From Linepithema humile (taxonomy: Eukaryota; Arthropoda; Insecta; Hymenoptera; Formicidae), in NCBI RefSeq assembly GCF_040581485.1, contig NC_090133.1, positions 6,882,001-6,946,000 of the forward strand: a DNA stretch of 64,000 bases, written 5' to 3'. Both the position numbers and the translations under genes were made by a program. The notes beneath the pieces are model-generated. The model had not been told where the DNA came from and did not search any database. It was given only the letters and a program-made list of their open reading frames with translations. This document shows, one piece after another, positions 42,083 through 53,133 of this stretch (position 1 is its first letter; each line of letters begins with the position of its first letter).

Positions 42083-43155
42083 CTAATGGGATTTAGGCTA
42101 ATGGAATGTGACGTAAAAGCGCAAACCAATAATATGTGCGCGAAAACAATACGAGTCTATTTAATTGAGTTTTGACAAATTATACCGTAATGCAATTATA
42201 ATCACTAATATCGCTATGTCATTTGAATAGTGGCTAGTTCTGGCATTATCTAGTACAACTACCGTATTAGCTCAATTATGTGACATTGTTTCGGCTTTGC
42301 TTGATAAGCGGTTATTTAATCGCGTGATTTTGCAGGCACACTTTCCGGCACAAATGCCGTCGTCCTCGCGAAAAAGCGTTTGGTGACACTTGGAAATCGG
42401 AGACTGAGCCCATCCGATGTTGCGGTGAAGAAAGGAGGAGAGACAAAAGAAGGAACGTAAACGAAGCGAACAACGCGCGTAATGCTGAGTTCATTCATTA
42501 CTACGCGCTTTGTGGTAACCGGGCGATCGCGGGTCGGCGGGCAGGTGCGAGGCAGCGAATTCGAAGTATCGAATTTCGCCGACGCATCATCTTTCTTATC
42601 GCGTTCCCCGAGACAACGGATAAAAAGCGAGGAAAAGGAAGCGGTAAGGAAGAAACAAAAGGCGGCACCACCTACCCGTGTCGCGAGTAATCCTCTTCCA
42701 CAGAACGTATTTCTCTCTTTTTCTTTGTGTTTGTCTCTCTCTCTCTCTCCCTCTCTCTATCTTTCTCCATCTTCTCAACAAGGTGAGACGAAGACGAGAA
42801 ACTCGGTCTGTAGGTAGGCGGAGACAGATCTTGTTCCGATAACGTTCATTTTGCGAGTCGAGCGACGGTGAGCGAAAGGTCCTATACACCGAATCATCGA
42901 TCGCAGATGCGCGCGCGCTCGCGCTCACTTTACGCTCCGAGTAATTGACGGCACGGCCGAGCGAGCAAGCGAGCGCTGCTCGTAATAAACAGTCGCGCGA
43001 TCGCGAGGAGAGATAAGATTCCGGTTCGAAAGTTGGAAACTCGTCTGAATTCGCGGTACAGATTACACACCTCCCGCGGCCCGGACGCATTTAACAAACA
43101 TCGAAGAAAGTTAGCCGGGCGCGGGACGGGAAAGGAATGGGAAGAGAAGGGCGGG

Positions 43156-43224
43156 AAAGAGAGAAGGAGGGAAAAAGAGAAAAAGAGAGAGAGAAAGAGA
43201 GAGAGAGAGAGGGAGAGCGAGAGA
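43156..43224. repeat. (GA)n/(GAAA)n purine tract
   Basis: Purine-only compound microsatellite of about 70 bp. Confidence 0.85.
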
Positions 43225-43540
43225 AGCGTCCGGCAAGCCCCTAATTTCCATCGTGCCCGATTCATTACCGGGTGCGCGCGAGGAGGAGAAAAGAGGATAG
43301 GGGGTAAGGACGGTGGCGCGGCGACGCATTATTACGAGGCCGAATTACCTAATTTCGCTGGTCGTTACGTTGTTTCGACGAGCCCGGAGCCCCACGGGTC
43401 CGGAAGGGAAAGAAGGGCTGGCGGGAGAGCGGATGAGGGGACAGGGATGCGGGACAAGCGGGGAGAGGCGTAGAGACCCTCACGGTGGCGGGTCCTTCTG
43501 GCACCGAGCTTCGCGTTAAACCACCCCATTTGAGCGTTTT

Positions 43541-43569
43541 CCACCCCGACGACCTTACCGTCGGGGTGG
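43541..43569. repeat. 11-bp perfect hairpin, 7-nt loop
   Basis: CCACCCCGACG at 43,541-43,551 pairs with CGTCGGGGTGG at 43,559-43,569 around a 7-nt loop. It lies about 50 bp left of the first AGTCCACGTGGACT palindrome and may belong to the same regulatory block. Confidence 0.55.
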
Positions 43570-43618
43570 CCCGAGCGTGACCCCCTCTTCGGCGCGCTTC
43601 TCGGCGTTCGAAGCGAAC

Positions 43619-43837
43619 AGTCCACGTGGACTGCCGCGCCAACCGCGTGCGCCGTTCGCCCGACTTGTCCAATCGATCCTCCCGGTTCTTAAGCAACGTA
43701 CCCCTCTTTCCGCGCAGCACGCTGCCGCTTTTAAAAACAGCCAATGGCGTCGCGACCTGGACCAATCGGCGCGCCGCTTCGGCACGGCAGCGTCGCGCGG
43801 CGGCGCACGACGTACGCTCGTTCAGTCCACGTGGACT
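43619..43837. promoter_or_regulatory. Double AGTCCACGTGGACT palindrome flanking three CCAAT boxes
   Basis: Exact palindromes lie at 43,619-43,632 (extending to a 16-bp perfect palindrome) and 43,824-43,837. Between them are CCAAT boxes at 43,669, 43,741 and 43,762; the last two are 21 bp apart and written CAGCCAAT and GGACCAATCG. The DNA is CpG-dense, and a TTTTAAAA element lies just upstream of the second CCAAT. This is a strong promoter or enhancer candidate. The target gene is unknown, since no coding exon was recognised on either side. Confidence 0.5.
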
Positions 43838-43919
43838 CGAACCGAGAGAGCAAAACTATTGACCACCCACGCCAAGCCTCGTTCTCCCTTGCTCTCGGTC
43901 TTTCTCTTTTTTAACCCAG

Positions 43920-43921
<2 letters not shown>

Positions 43922-43957
<36 letters not shown>

Positions 43958-43960
43958 TGT
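43922..43960. repeat. (TG)n microsatellite
   Basis: About nineteen TG units with one AT interruption, 85 bp right of the second AGTCCACGTGGACT palindrome. Confidence 0.95.
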
Positions 43961-44874
43961 CCGGTATCTCTCGGGGGACCGGAAAAACAAAACTCGAGAG
44001 GAGAGAAAGGAGAGTACGTAGGGGTATGCCTACTCGTCGAGGCTCTCCTCGGCTGAGCTTTTTTCGCTCGCTCGCTCGCTCGACGGGGGCGAATGGACCA
44101 GACGGAGGAGAGTCTTTCCAGACTTCTGTCCTCTCCCTGCGGGCTGCGCTATTATGGCCTAACAAAGTCCGGGTGGCTCTCTCATTCTTGCGCTCGCTCC
44201 CTCGCAGTCTAACTTATGTTACAACGATATTGGCGGCTGCCTCGCCGGGGTATCCTGTTCTATCACTTCCAAGACGCTTTTTAACAACGCGAGCGTGTTT
44301 ACGAACCGCAATCTCCCCCGATAAATTTAGATTTCGTCGGTTCTGTATTCTCTCAATCGCGACGTTCGATCGTCTTCTCTCTAATCAGCTGGCGGAGCGA
44401 TCCGATAATTACTGAAAGCGCCGTGGTGAGTACAGAAACTCGACTTTGTACTCGGCTGACTTAACGCAGTCATTAATCATGCACGAGGACGACGATACGG
44501 CCCCGCTCGACCGCAGCAATTATTTCCCATTTTTCTTCGCGCTGAGTCGATCCCGCCATTAGTCGCGCGTTAGTTCAGCATTCTGAAAACTCATCGTCGT
44601 CGTTACGAAACAATCGTCGGCTTACGGCGGCGCCGATAAGCCGAGCGCGGTAACGCACCGGTAATCGTCTCGTGCCATGGCCCACCGACGGAGTCGGCTG
44701 TTAAGCCTCGCCTCGTATTCCAAAGATCCGCGTTACGATTTTAACAACGAGAAAACACCGGCGGAACGATCGCAAATGCAACCCGACGCGTCGACTATCG
44801 TTATCAAACAATAGATATACCGCCGTTCATGTTCGCGTTGGTGCGTCGTAAAAATGTATTTTTTTCCTCTTTCT

Positions 44875-44877
<3 letters not shown>

Positions 44878-44909
<32 letters not shown>
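44878..44909. repeat. Poly(T) tract, 32 bases
   Basis: A homopolymer of 32 T, the longest in the window. It could be the poly(A) tail of a minus-strand retroposon, but no recognisable body or target duplication was found to its right. Confidence 0.9.
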
Positions 44910-45369
44910 CATAATGCAACGCAATATTTTACTCGTTATCGCGCGCCGTTACGCTATCGGCCGCAGTGGCTCGGACATCTTCGTTTCGCAATTTCCCCTG
45001 TGTCATCCTAATCGCGGAATCGTGCGTTCGATTTGACCGAATCATGGTCGTAATTAACATCAGTCCGCTAGAGAAGGCAATCGAATAAAGCAGAACGGCG
45101 GCAAAACTATCGCGATCGCTCGCGTCTCTTTCGACGCGCGCGATTCCCTTCCGCTGCTACAGGCTCCGTTGCGCTTGTGCGCGCGAAGAGAGGCAGCGAC
45201 GATATTAAAGGGATCTCGACGAGGCCGAACGTTTCCCGCACCGAAGAACCGCGAACAACTTGTTTCTCTCCCCGTCTATCTCTCTGTTCATCTCTCGGCG
45301 TGCTAGAGCTTTCTCCCTCGCGCTCAATTTCCTTTCCTGCTTTTCCGCGCGCCGTTGAACGAGACGGTA

Positions 45370-45377
45370 CGAGAGAG

Positions 45378-45416
<39 letters not shown>
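45370..45416. repeat. (GA)n microsatellite
   Basis: GAGA tract with GAAA units at the left edge. Confidence 0.9.
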
Positions 45417-45421
<5 letters not shown>

Positions 45422-45723
45422 GAAGGAGCGAACGGGAGGATAGATAGGACGGAAGAGGGAGCGAGATGAGGAAGGTGGAAGAGGGAGAGAACGACTCGAG
45501 GCCACTGAAACCAGCTGCATACCCGGCCATTAGAACTCCGCACGGTAGTGAAAATTTACTGTCGTAACCCAGTCCTAATGCACTGCGCGCACAGCTCTCG
45601 GTAACGCCGCCGCTCCGTTGCAGTTATGGACGTTCTGTTAGCGGTGCCGGCTGCGCGCCCGTGTACGTGCGACTTGCATGTATACGCGAGCGAGCGCACT
45701 AAGTCGCTTGACTGTGTGGCCCG

Positions 45724-45748
45724 TAGGTAGGTAGGTAGGTAGGTAGGT
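45724..45748. repeat. (TAGG)n tetranucleotide repeat
   Basis: Six TAGG units. This is a 4-bp unit, not the 5-bp TTAGG insect telomere repeat. Confidence 0.9.
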
Positions 45749-46761
45749 ATCTACCGCTCTCCGGTACTCGAGTAGTTGTACCAAGAGCAGCGGTGTCATG
45801 CAGCAATGTTATCTGCCACCCCGCCTGACGAGAGCCGGGGAGAGAAACAGGAAGCGAGAGAGCAGAGCGCGAGAAGAGAAGGACGAGAGTGCCCATGTGC
45901 CTCGCGGTAATGGCTTATATCCAGGGCTGTAGCGACTCACGGTGAACTTCTCCGCGAAAATGCATTTATTTTATTTCTTTCTTTTTTTAGACAGGTCAAC
46001 AGTCAGCTTAGTTATATAAAGTAATTTAAAGTCGCCGGATATTTTCGGTTCGAGTTCTTTATAGAATTTAAGATCGATATTTTTCTAACGAAAATATCAA
46101 GAGTCAATCGTTAAATAGCTTGTTAATTGAATCATTCGATAATAATGGAGTTGAGAAAAATTCTAATACTGTTGCTCTATATGCGGGATATAACGCGGCC
46201 AAGTCTGAAGACAGGTGGTCGAGTGCGGAAACTTTTTTACGCGCGGTCCTGATTTCCATCTTTCCATTCCGAGTGTTTGCTCGGAGAAAATTGCGAGCGG
46301 TATAGCGGTGATACAGATCGTATTGTTACGTGTGCGAACGTGTGTATTACGGCGGGTAAACACCAGACGATGTAGGAAACTTTAGCACAGACCGCGAAAG
46401 ATGGAGCGTCATTGTAGCACTGATTGCGAGCAAAAGCAGCTGCATCTGTGAGATCCGCTTATATCGTCGATAAAACGCATCGTCGCATTTTTTTAATAAT
46501 TATTATTAAATGCACGGGATATTTCGGCGACGCGAGACATTTATATTTCAAGCCCGGCGAATTTCCGTAGATGAGATCGCAACGGTTCATCGAATTTTTG
46601 CCCGTGCGCACTCGCGCCGTGTGGCTGTGGCCGTATTTTTCGTTACTTTTTTCATCCCCCGAAATTCCATTTCGCAGCAAATGATCTTTTACACCTCCCG
46701 CACGTCGCGCCTGTCGTTACCGACGGCCCTGGGTGTGTACCGCGCCGCACACCGGCAACCT

Positions 46762-46892
46762 CACATGGTGGATGCAGCCGCAGCAGCGGCCGCAGCCGCA
46801 GCCGCAGCCGCGAAGCTGGCGGTTATTAGCGTCCGCCAGCAAAGTTGGCTGACCGGTTGACCGTCGAATCGTCCCAGTAGTGGCTGCTGGCC

Positions 46893-46927
<35 letters not shown>
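46762..46927. repeat. (GCC/GCA)n and (CTG)n trinucleotide repeats
   Basis: A mixed GCA/GCC tract at about 46,762-46,810 and a nearly pure (CTG)n tract of about 12 units at 46,893-46,927 lie 80 bp apart. In coding DNA these would give poly-Ala and poly-Leu/Ala/Cys or, on the reverse strand, poly-Gln. Trinucleotide period alone does not prove coding. Confidence 0.75.
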
Positions 46928-47173
46928 AGTCCCCTCTCGGCTACGCCGCTAGTTACACGGATACTACCATCGCAGCCGCTAACGCTGCCGCTACTACTAC
47001 TACTCCTCCACCATCATCGTCGTCTCTCACCACCGCCGGCAACAGTCTCGCTAAACTCGAAATGGCCAACTGTCTCGTCCCTACGGCGACATTCAACGCG
47101 ATCCCGCACATCCTATTGCGCCTCTCCGCCTCTATCTCTTACGTCCTATCGCACCGAACTTTCGCGGCTTAAA
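46928..47173 (+). other. Possible low-complexity coding exon (unrecognised), after (CTG)n
   Basis: Directly after CTGCTGCAG, which could serve as a splice acceptor, a frame reads SPLGYAASYTDTTIAAANAA, then ATTTTPPPSSSSLTTAGNSL, then AKLEMANC, and stays open to TAA at about 47,171. The Ala/Thr/Pro/Ser-rich text and GC-ending codons resemble the low-complexity segments of insect transcription or RNA-binding factors. No conserved domain is visible and no good downstream donor was found, so it would have to be a terminal exon. The frame is not the one that begins with the upstream ATG. It could equally be non-coding repeat-rich DNA. Confidence 0.15.
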
Positions 47174-48283
47174 ACCGACATGAGAAGAAAATGTTGAGCT
47201 TTGCGGAATGCCCTGGATACGCTATATTACTAGAAAATTTCTTGAATTATACCAGGCATTTGAATCTAGAACGCGTTTTTCAATGGAACTTTTTTAATCA
47301 TTCAGATATATTGCTCTGAAAAATATCTTTAGTAATTTTAAATACTAATTGTACATTAAATTTCAATTAATAATCGCTATTTGGAAAATAGGTACACTTG
47401 ACTCTAATTGCTTTTCATTTCTTACTAAATTATTCCAAGCACGTATTATTACACCTCACATTCTTTTTCTTATCGTGTTTTGTTCATGATGTTGTATTAG
47501 GTTTTGCGCTTGGGGAGACTCGGTCCCAAGATGCCAATAAACCACTCCCTCGCTCAGTCAGAGAGAGTCTCCTGCTCCACTCACGTCGATCGTAATACCG
47601 CGGAAGGTACGTACGTACGTTCGTGGTATCGCAATGAGGCCGGGATCGGAGTTAAGTCGTCGTTAAGCGCGGACATCGGCTATCATGATTATCATATCGC
47701 CTGCCTATTTGCGTTGTTATCGAATTCGCGAATGGATGGATGATCACGACAGTCCAAGTGTAATGTGCCGATTTAATGCAATGCTGCCATATGTATTTCT
47801 GCTTAAGAAAATAGAACACGTTACCGCAACGTAAGATAATCATGATATTCGATACTCGAGGTTGAATACAATTTACTTTTCAATTTTTAGCACAATCGAT
47901 TCACCGATTCAACTATCAGCAATTGTCAACGAAGAAGACGTTCGAGATTAAATCGCATATTTAGTTTTAATATTATTAATGATTTTCGATACTGTTAGTA
48001 ACAATTTTGAATTTTTGCATTAAGAAAACTAAGCAAAAGCAATGTGAATAATTTATTTTTCAATTATTAAATAAATCAAGCTTAAATTCTCCAACTTTAA
48101 TTCTAAGTTCTAATCTAAATTCTAATTATAATATAACAATTTAGTAAATTTAATTAATTACATTATTTAAAAAATGTAATTATTTAATTTTTTTTTTAAT
48201 TACGAAAGTATTCAGTTATTAAGTAATTTCGTATCTCAAACTTTTACGTTGTGTTTCACCTTCCGATACACAGTACACTAATC

Positions 48284-48304
48284 GCACGTGTTACGAACAC
48301 GTGC
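48284..48304. promoter_or_regulatory. Mirror pair of CACGTG E-boxes
   Basis: GCACGTGTT, a 3-bp spacer, then AACACGTGC form an inverted repeat with 9-bp arms, placing two CACGTG E-boxes 13 bp apart. HES/E(spl)-class repressors, which work with Groucho, and other bHLH proteins bind CACGTG cores. It sits at the edge of an AT-rich interval. No factor can be named from sequence alone. Confidence 0.3.
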
Positions 48305-49696
48305 ACGCATGCGGCCGGCGATTCACTCGGGGCACTCCCTCGGCACTCCCTCGAGAACGAGACGAGGGAACGAAACAATCCGTAAACAAGCCACTACACG
48401 AGGCTCGTGGATGTATCGCTTCGGCGATTAGATTCAAGAAACGGTAGTAAGTCGTACAGATCAAACACGATAGCGCATCTCGCGAGGCGGCATCTCTTGA
48501 GCTCAATGATGGCGAAGCGACGAAACTAGGGGTCTTAATTAAATGCTGTTTATACACGGCGGGGAATATCATACAAGTATCTTCGCTAAAATCGCTAAAA
48601 ACTGTGCCACAACTGAGAGAAAATTGCTAAAGATTTAAAATTTTTTGCTTTTGGAATATCGCGTATGAGCAAAGAACGGAAGGAAAGCGTGTATGTAAGA
48701 GTCCGCGGGACGTTAGGCAACGATAAATTGCGGTGGATAAACGCGATATACCATCTCGAGACGTTTCCGCGGGGATATGGGAAAAAGAAAAGCGGTAAAC
48801 GCGAGCGTGGAACGGATAAAGAAAAATAGAGAACAAGGAGACGAACAAGCTGGACAAGAATAAGAGAGAAAGAGGGAGGGAGGGAAAGAGGGAAGAAGAC
48901 AGAGAGAGAGAAGAATCCCGGTCCCGCTGCATTTGTTGCTGGGATGATGTTCCTCCTTTTATCCTCCAGGCGCGAGATATCTCTCTTTATCCGGATTAAG
49001 AGGCGAAAAAGGTCAAGACTTCGAGATTAATAATTTGTCCGAAAGCAACGATCATCTCACTGGCTGGTTTTTCCTACGGACGGCGCCTGTTCTTCCATCT
49101 AATTCTAAATGCCTTTCTCCCCCCTCATCTGAGCGAACCCTCTCTTGTCACCGATGTTAAAAATCACTAATCGGCCGATAGATAGAAGAGTAACGAAGAG
49201 AGAAAAGGATCCACGAAAAATACGACAGGTCGTAACAGATAAATGATATATGTATATTGATAAGACGATTAGACGTATCGCTCTTAGTAAGATGGGCTCG
49301 CTTTTAAACAATATATTCTATCCATTTTAGGGTTCTCGAAATACCTCGCTTTTTTCAGAAATAAAAAAGCTTTGATACCTACAGCCAAATATTTACGTAG
49401 TTCACCCAAAATAATCAAACAAGACTTGGCTATTTTTATTTTATTTTTGATAATATATTAGCGTATAAATAGAAGAATTATCTGTTGTCACTTAATGTTT
49501 CAATTTTTTTCTTCTGATTTAATTTATTTATTACTTTACTTCTTTTGTAACTAATTTGATTATTCTCAGAAATATTCCGAGGATTGGAATAAACTTTCGT
49601 CTCAATCGTATAATAAAATCGTAGGAAATATCGTGCGCACTTTACAAAATGTTTACAAAATGACAAATACATTAACTCGCCGTTCATAAAAAAAAA

Positions 49697-50023
49697 CGTC
49701 CCTACTGCAAAGATTTTTAAATATACTCGTTAAAAAATCCATTTAATAGTTTGCAAGAAAATTAGAAATTTTATAATCACAGTTATAAATAAAAAATATT
49801 ATAAGATAATTATATTCTAAATTTACTGTTTAATATAATTAATAAAAAGCATAATTTTTACAAAAAAAAATTGATCTCTATTTTCGTTTAAATAAATTAA
49901 GTCTTCTTTAACAGAATAATAAAGTCAATGTAACTAGTATAAAAATATTTTCTTGATATTTAATTCACAAAAAATTCAAATATTAACTATATTTTGATCG
50001 CTCAACGATAAGCAGTAGGGACG
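49697..50023. mobile_element. Possible AT-rich MITE bounded by 12-bp inverted repeats
   Basis: CGTCCCTACTGC at 49,697-49,708 and its exact reverse complement GCAGTAGGGACG at 50,012-50,023 bracket about 300 bp of very AT-rich DNA with no coding capacity. The length and terminal symmetry fit a small non-autonomous DNA transposon. I could not identify a target-site duplication, so the boundaries and class are uncertain. Confidence 0.35.
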
Positions 50024-50070
50024 CAAAATCAAAATATATGAAAAAAAATATTTGTCATATAATAATAAAA

Positions 50071-50740
50071 TTTACTTACCAGCTAATATCCTTTGTCGGT
50101 TCCGCCATTGCAAACCATTGGTTCCACCGTTGCAATTCATTGATTCCGATGTTGCTTCAAACAACACTTATGTAGCACTAATTATCACTTACGATCACTT
50201 ATGTCCAGTCAGTCCGACACAAGCGAGTTTTACAAGCGCGATGCACTATTAATGCGAAATACGACACTCCCGATGCGCGATTACACATGAGATGTACTCT
50301 CGACCGCATAAATAATGCGAGACACGACGATCGTCTACAACTTTGTTCGACACTCCCGAGATACGTTAACCGCCTGTTACTTCATTCAACACTCACGACA
50401 CTTTCGAAATACGATTAAAAAGTTCGAAAAAGACAGGAGTAACTTCATACCGATGCTCCAGATTTGGCGCGTCATGTCCGACATAATGGAACAAACCCAA
50501 CGAATTTTACGAACGTCGAAACGCAAAGTTATAGTGACGTTACGCGTTAATTAACACTCTACAACGATTGCCCATCGCTGGATTCGACACTCATGACATT
50601 TGTCGCACTCGGATATTACTTCGAGTGAAGTAAACTACGCGCGAAACGCGGACCGATATTCATTCGCGTCTAATACCGTCGCCATTATCTAGTGAACTGC
50701 TTAGACACTGCTGTGAAGTGCGTCTCATGAAAAGGTCGCG
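50071..50740 (-). repeat. Unnamed repeat family, copy A
   Basis: Read on the minus strand, this stretch aligns along its length (diverged, with small gaps) to the plus strand of 52,840-53,656. Shared landmarks include ATGGCG starts (50,103-50,108 and 50,680-50,685 here), the phrase GTGATAATTAGTGC or its variant, GTGTCGAATG/GTGTCGAGTG blocks, and a GT donor-like site (GGTAAGTAAA here, GGTGAGTAAA there). No long intact frame survives. It looks like a decayed transposon or duplicated gene fragment. Confidence 0.6.
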
Positions 50741-50809
50741 CGAGTCAAGTTTAAAATTTGTCAGACAACTAACTTATAAATTATGACGTAGATCAAAAGA
50801 TGGAAGCAC

Positions 50810-51090
50810 CTTCGCACCAGCATTAGGTTTTCGATGAGTCATCCAATAGGAAACGCGACTAATTTTACAAATATCGAAAATCTGGTCATTGCGACCATAT
50901 ATGCGCGTTAACTAACGCTCTACAGCGATTGTTCGTCGTTGAATTCGATACTCACGACAGTTGCATTCGGAATTCACTTTCGAGTGAGGAAGAACACGCG
51001 CGAAACGCGGAACGATATTTACTCGCGTCCAGTACCCCCGCCATTACCTAGTGAACTACTAGACGAGACTACGAAATGAATCTCGCGACG
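50810..51090 (-). repeat. Unnamed repeat family, tandem partial copy A'
   Basis: This segment repeats the right part of copy A with a shift of about 360 bp. ATGGCG (minus strand) lies at 51,039-51,044 against 50,680-50,685. Both copies share the motif GCGCGAAACGCGGA(A/C)CGATATT and then CGCGTC and AGTGAACT(A/G)CT. It indicates a local tandem duplication inside the repeat. Confidence 0.65.
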
Positions 51091-51579
51091 TTACGTTTAT
51101 CACGTGATCGATCACGTCATTCAATCACCAAAAATACATCATGAATTATTACATTGCCAAGCTGTGCACCTATTAATTGTTATCTATTCATCTCTCTCAG
51201 AATACATAAATAAATAACGTAAAACATCGTATATTTACGCCGGCAATTTATTTTTAAGAGATGAAGTAAGAGATACAAAGAGAATTATACACGACTTATT
51301 AATACGTATAAATATTATATATATTATTCATTATTAATAAATAAGAAAATTGCGTTCTTACTTGTACATTAAACACCCCAAAAATGAACGTGCAGTACTT
51401 CATAATGCTCGTAAAAATCGAAAGCACGTAGTTAAATCTGACATAAATGCCAATACTGCTAATTAATTATTGATAATTATTACACTACGACAATGATTCC
51501 TTGTTATTCGGCTTGACACTCCTCTTTATATTGTTAATTATTCGTTGCATTATATCTCGCAGCACAAAGTAACGGTCCT

Positions 51580-51784
51580 TACACGTAAAAAAATTTAGTT
51601 GTAACTGTAAGGCGTAAGCAAATCGACCAATCACAGTGAGCATTACAGCAGTAAACAAATCGACAGCAGTAATAATGCTTACTGCTGTAATGCTCACTGT
51701 GATTGGTCGATTTGTTTATTGCTGTAATGCTCACTGTGATTGGTCGATTTGCTTACGGTTACAACTAAACTTTTTTACGTGTAA
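51580..51784. mobile_element. Foldback MITE, 205 bp, TA-flanked
   Basis: The element begins TTACACGTAAAAAA and ends with the reverse complement. About 80 bp at each end are inverted repeats of each other, with a small insertion (GGCG-type) in the left arm. The internal sequence GATTGGTCGATTTG occurs twice on the right and once, inverted, on the left, so nearly the whole element can fold into one hairpin. A TA dinucleotide at each tip suits a Tc1/mariner-type target duplication, but a single copy cannot settle this. Two overlapping open frames inside are products of the symmetry, not genes. Confidence 0.75.
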
Positions 51785-53133
51785 TGATCTTAAAGAACGC
51801 GATATTCTTCGCATTATACTATTCACATAAGTCAAATTACATAGATTAATTTTATACTCTTATAAGTAAGGCGACCGCGCATAAAGCTAACACAGAATTA
51901 CTCAGTACGAGCAAAAATTTCGAGAAACACCAAATGCTTTATGCATTACCTTCCTCTGGCTCAGAAGTGTCGCGAGATAAACAAGACGAACGTCGCAACC
52001 AAAACTAACGTCGCGTAAACAAAACAGTACGTGAGTTGGGTGGCGACTTTTCTAGAAGCAGCGCGTTAAAAAACTCTATTCTAACGTTCGACATATACAC
52101 AACATACATGAGCGTCGCTGCAGAGATATTATCATAAAAACGAAGGTAAGAAATATATTATACGTACATTTATATTTTGCGTACGATACTCTAGTTTTCG
52201 CTTGCAAATACACTTCGAATATGCCGATATGCTCTGAAATAATATTGATCGTATCGCGTTGTCTACTTGACTGAATATATACAAAATAAGTTTTAATATG
52301 TCATGTACGTGGTAATTTACGTAATAGCCGAATAGTGGACAAAAACGTCACAATATTGAAAGATAAAATTCGCAAGAATAATTTTATTATTTTTATCTTA
52401 CATAATGCAGTTTTTCTAGTAACGATTAATATAATGAAACCAAAAAGTATTTTTATCCAATTTATGTTATATATTATTCATATTACATACATATACATAT
52501 ACATTTGATCATTGTTCTTTATCTATATTATAAATTTTGTATTTCTGATATAAATTATATGAAATTTTAATTAGTTATGTCCGTCAATATTTACGAATTA
52601 TATTTTTTTCGTATTCTAGATTCATATCTTGATTACTGTATTTAGAACGCGTATCTTCAAGTCAATAATAGGATTACCGCTATTTTGTCCGTTCCTAACT
52701 TTTAGAAATATATTTCACGAACATTTTTTGATAATGAAAAGTCAGTAAATTGATTGAATAAAAACCATTTATTAACCAAACACAGTTATAAATTTTAAAT
52801 TTATAAGGTTGCAGTTCTGAAAATTTGAGCCTAATAATGTGATCGTGTATGCAGTCTTAATAGTTTGTTGATCAATGGCGAAAGTGTTGGACGCGGGTAA
52901 GCATCATTCTGCGTATCGCATTCGTTTTTTTCACGTTCGAAATAAATTCCGAGTGAAAACAAATATTGTATATGTGCATCCAATGACGGATGATTATCGC
53001 AAAGTATTAATTGTATATATTATTGTGTACGGTCCTAATCTCTTTCTCTCTCCTCTGACCTGTTCATAAAATCAATCGCGCTCGTAGTGTCATGTCGGAC
53101 GTGACTTGCCGAATCTAAAGTGTCGGTATGAAG

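Larger units (their letters stand above)
35501..46760. other. CpG-rich non-coding DNA with microsatellites and a promoter-like block
   Basis: Contains the 36.5-kb hairpin, long purine tracts and the 43.5-43.9-kb palindrome/CCAAT block. Nothing in the frames matches a known family. Confidence 0.55.
47201..50070. other. AT-rich non-coding DNA bordering the mobile-element island
   Basis: AT content rises in two steps (47.2-48.25 kb and 49.3-50.07 kb), with CpG-rich DNA between. It holds the paired E-boxes at 48.28 kb and the possible 12-bp-TIR MITE. No gene seen. Confidence 0.5.

Noticed and set aside
41257..42129. 290-codon open frame on the minus strand, the longest in the window
   Set aside because: It is driven by long GA/TC tracts that translate to Ser/Leu/Phe runs. 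There is no domain, and other frames across it are also open.
44878..44909. Poly(T) tract as proof of a retroposed gene
   Set aside because: No coding body, truncated LINE or target duplication could be found next to it.
45724..45748. (TAGG)n as interstitial telomere sequence
   Set aside because: The unit is 4 bp, not the 5-bp TTAGG of most insects.
51485..51830. Two mirror-image open frames (TAVMLTVIGRF-like text on both strands)
   Set aside because: They are a consequence of the foldback MITE symmetry.
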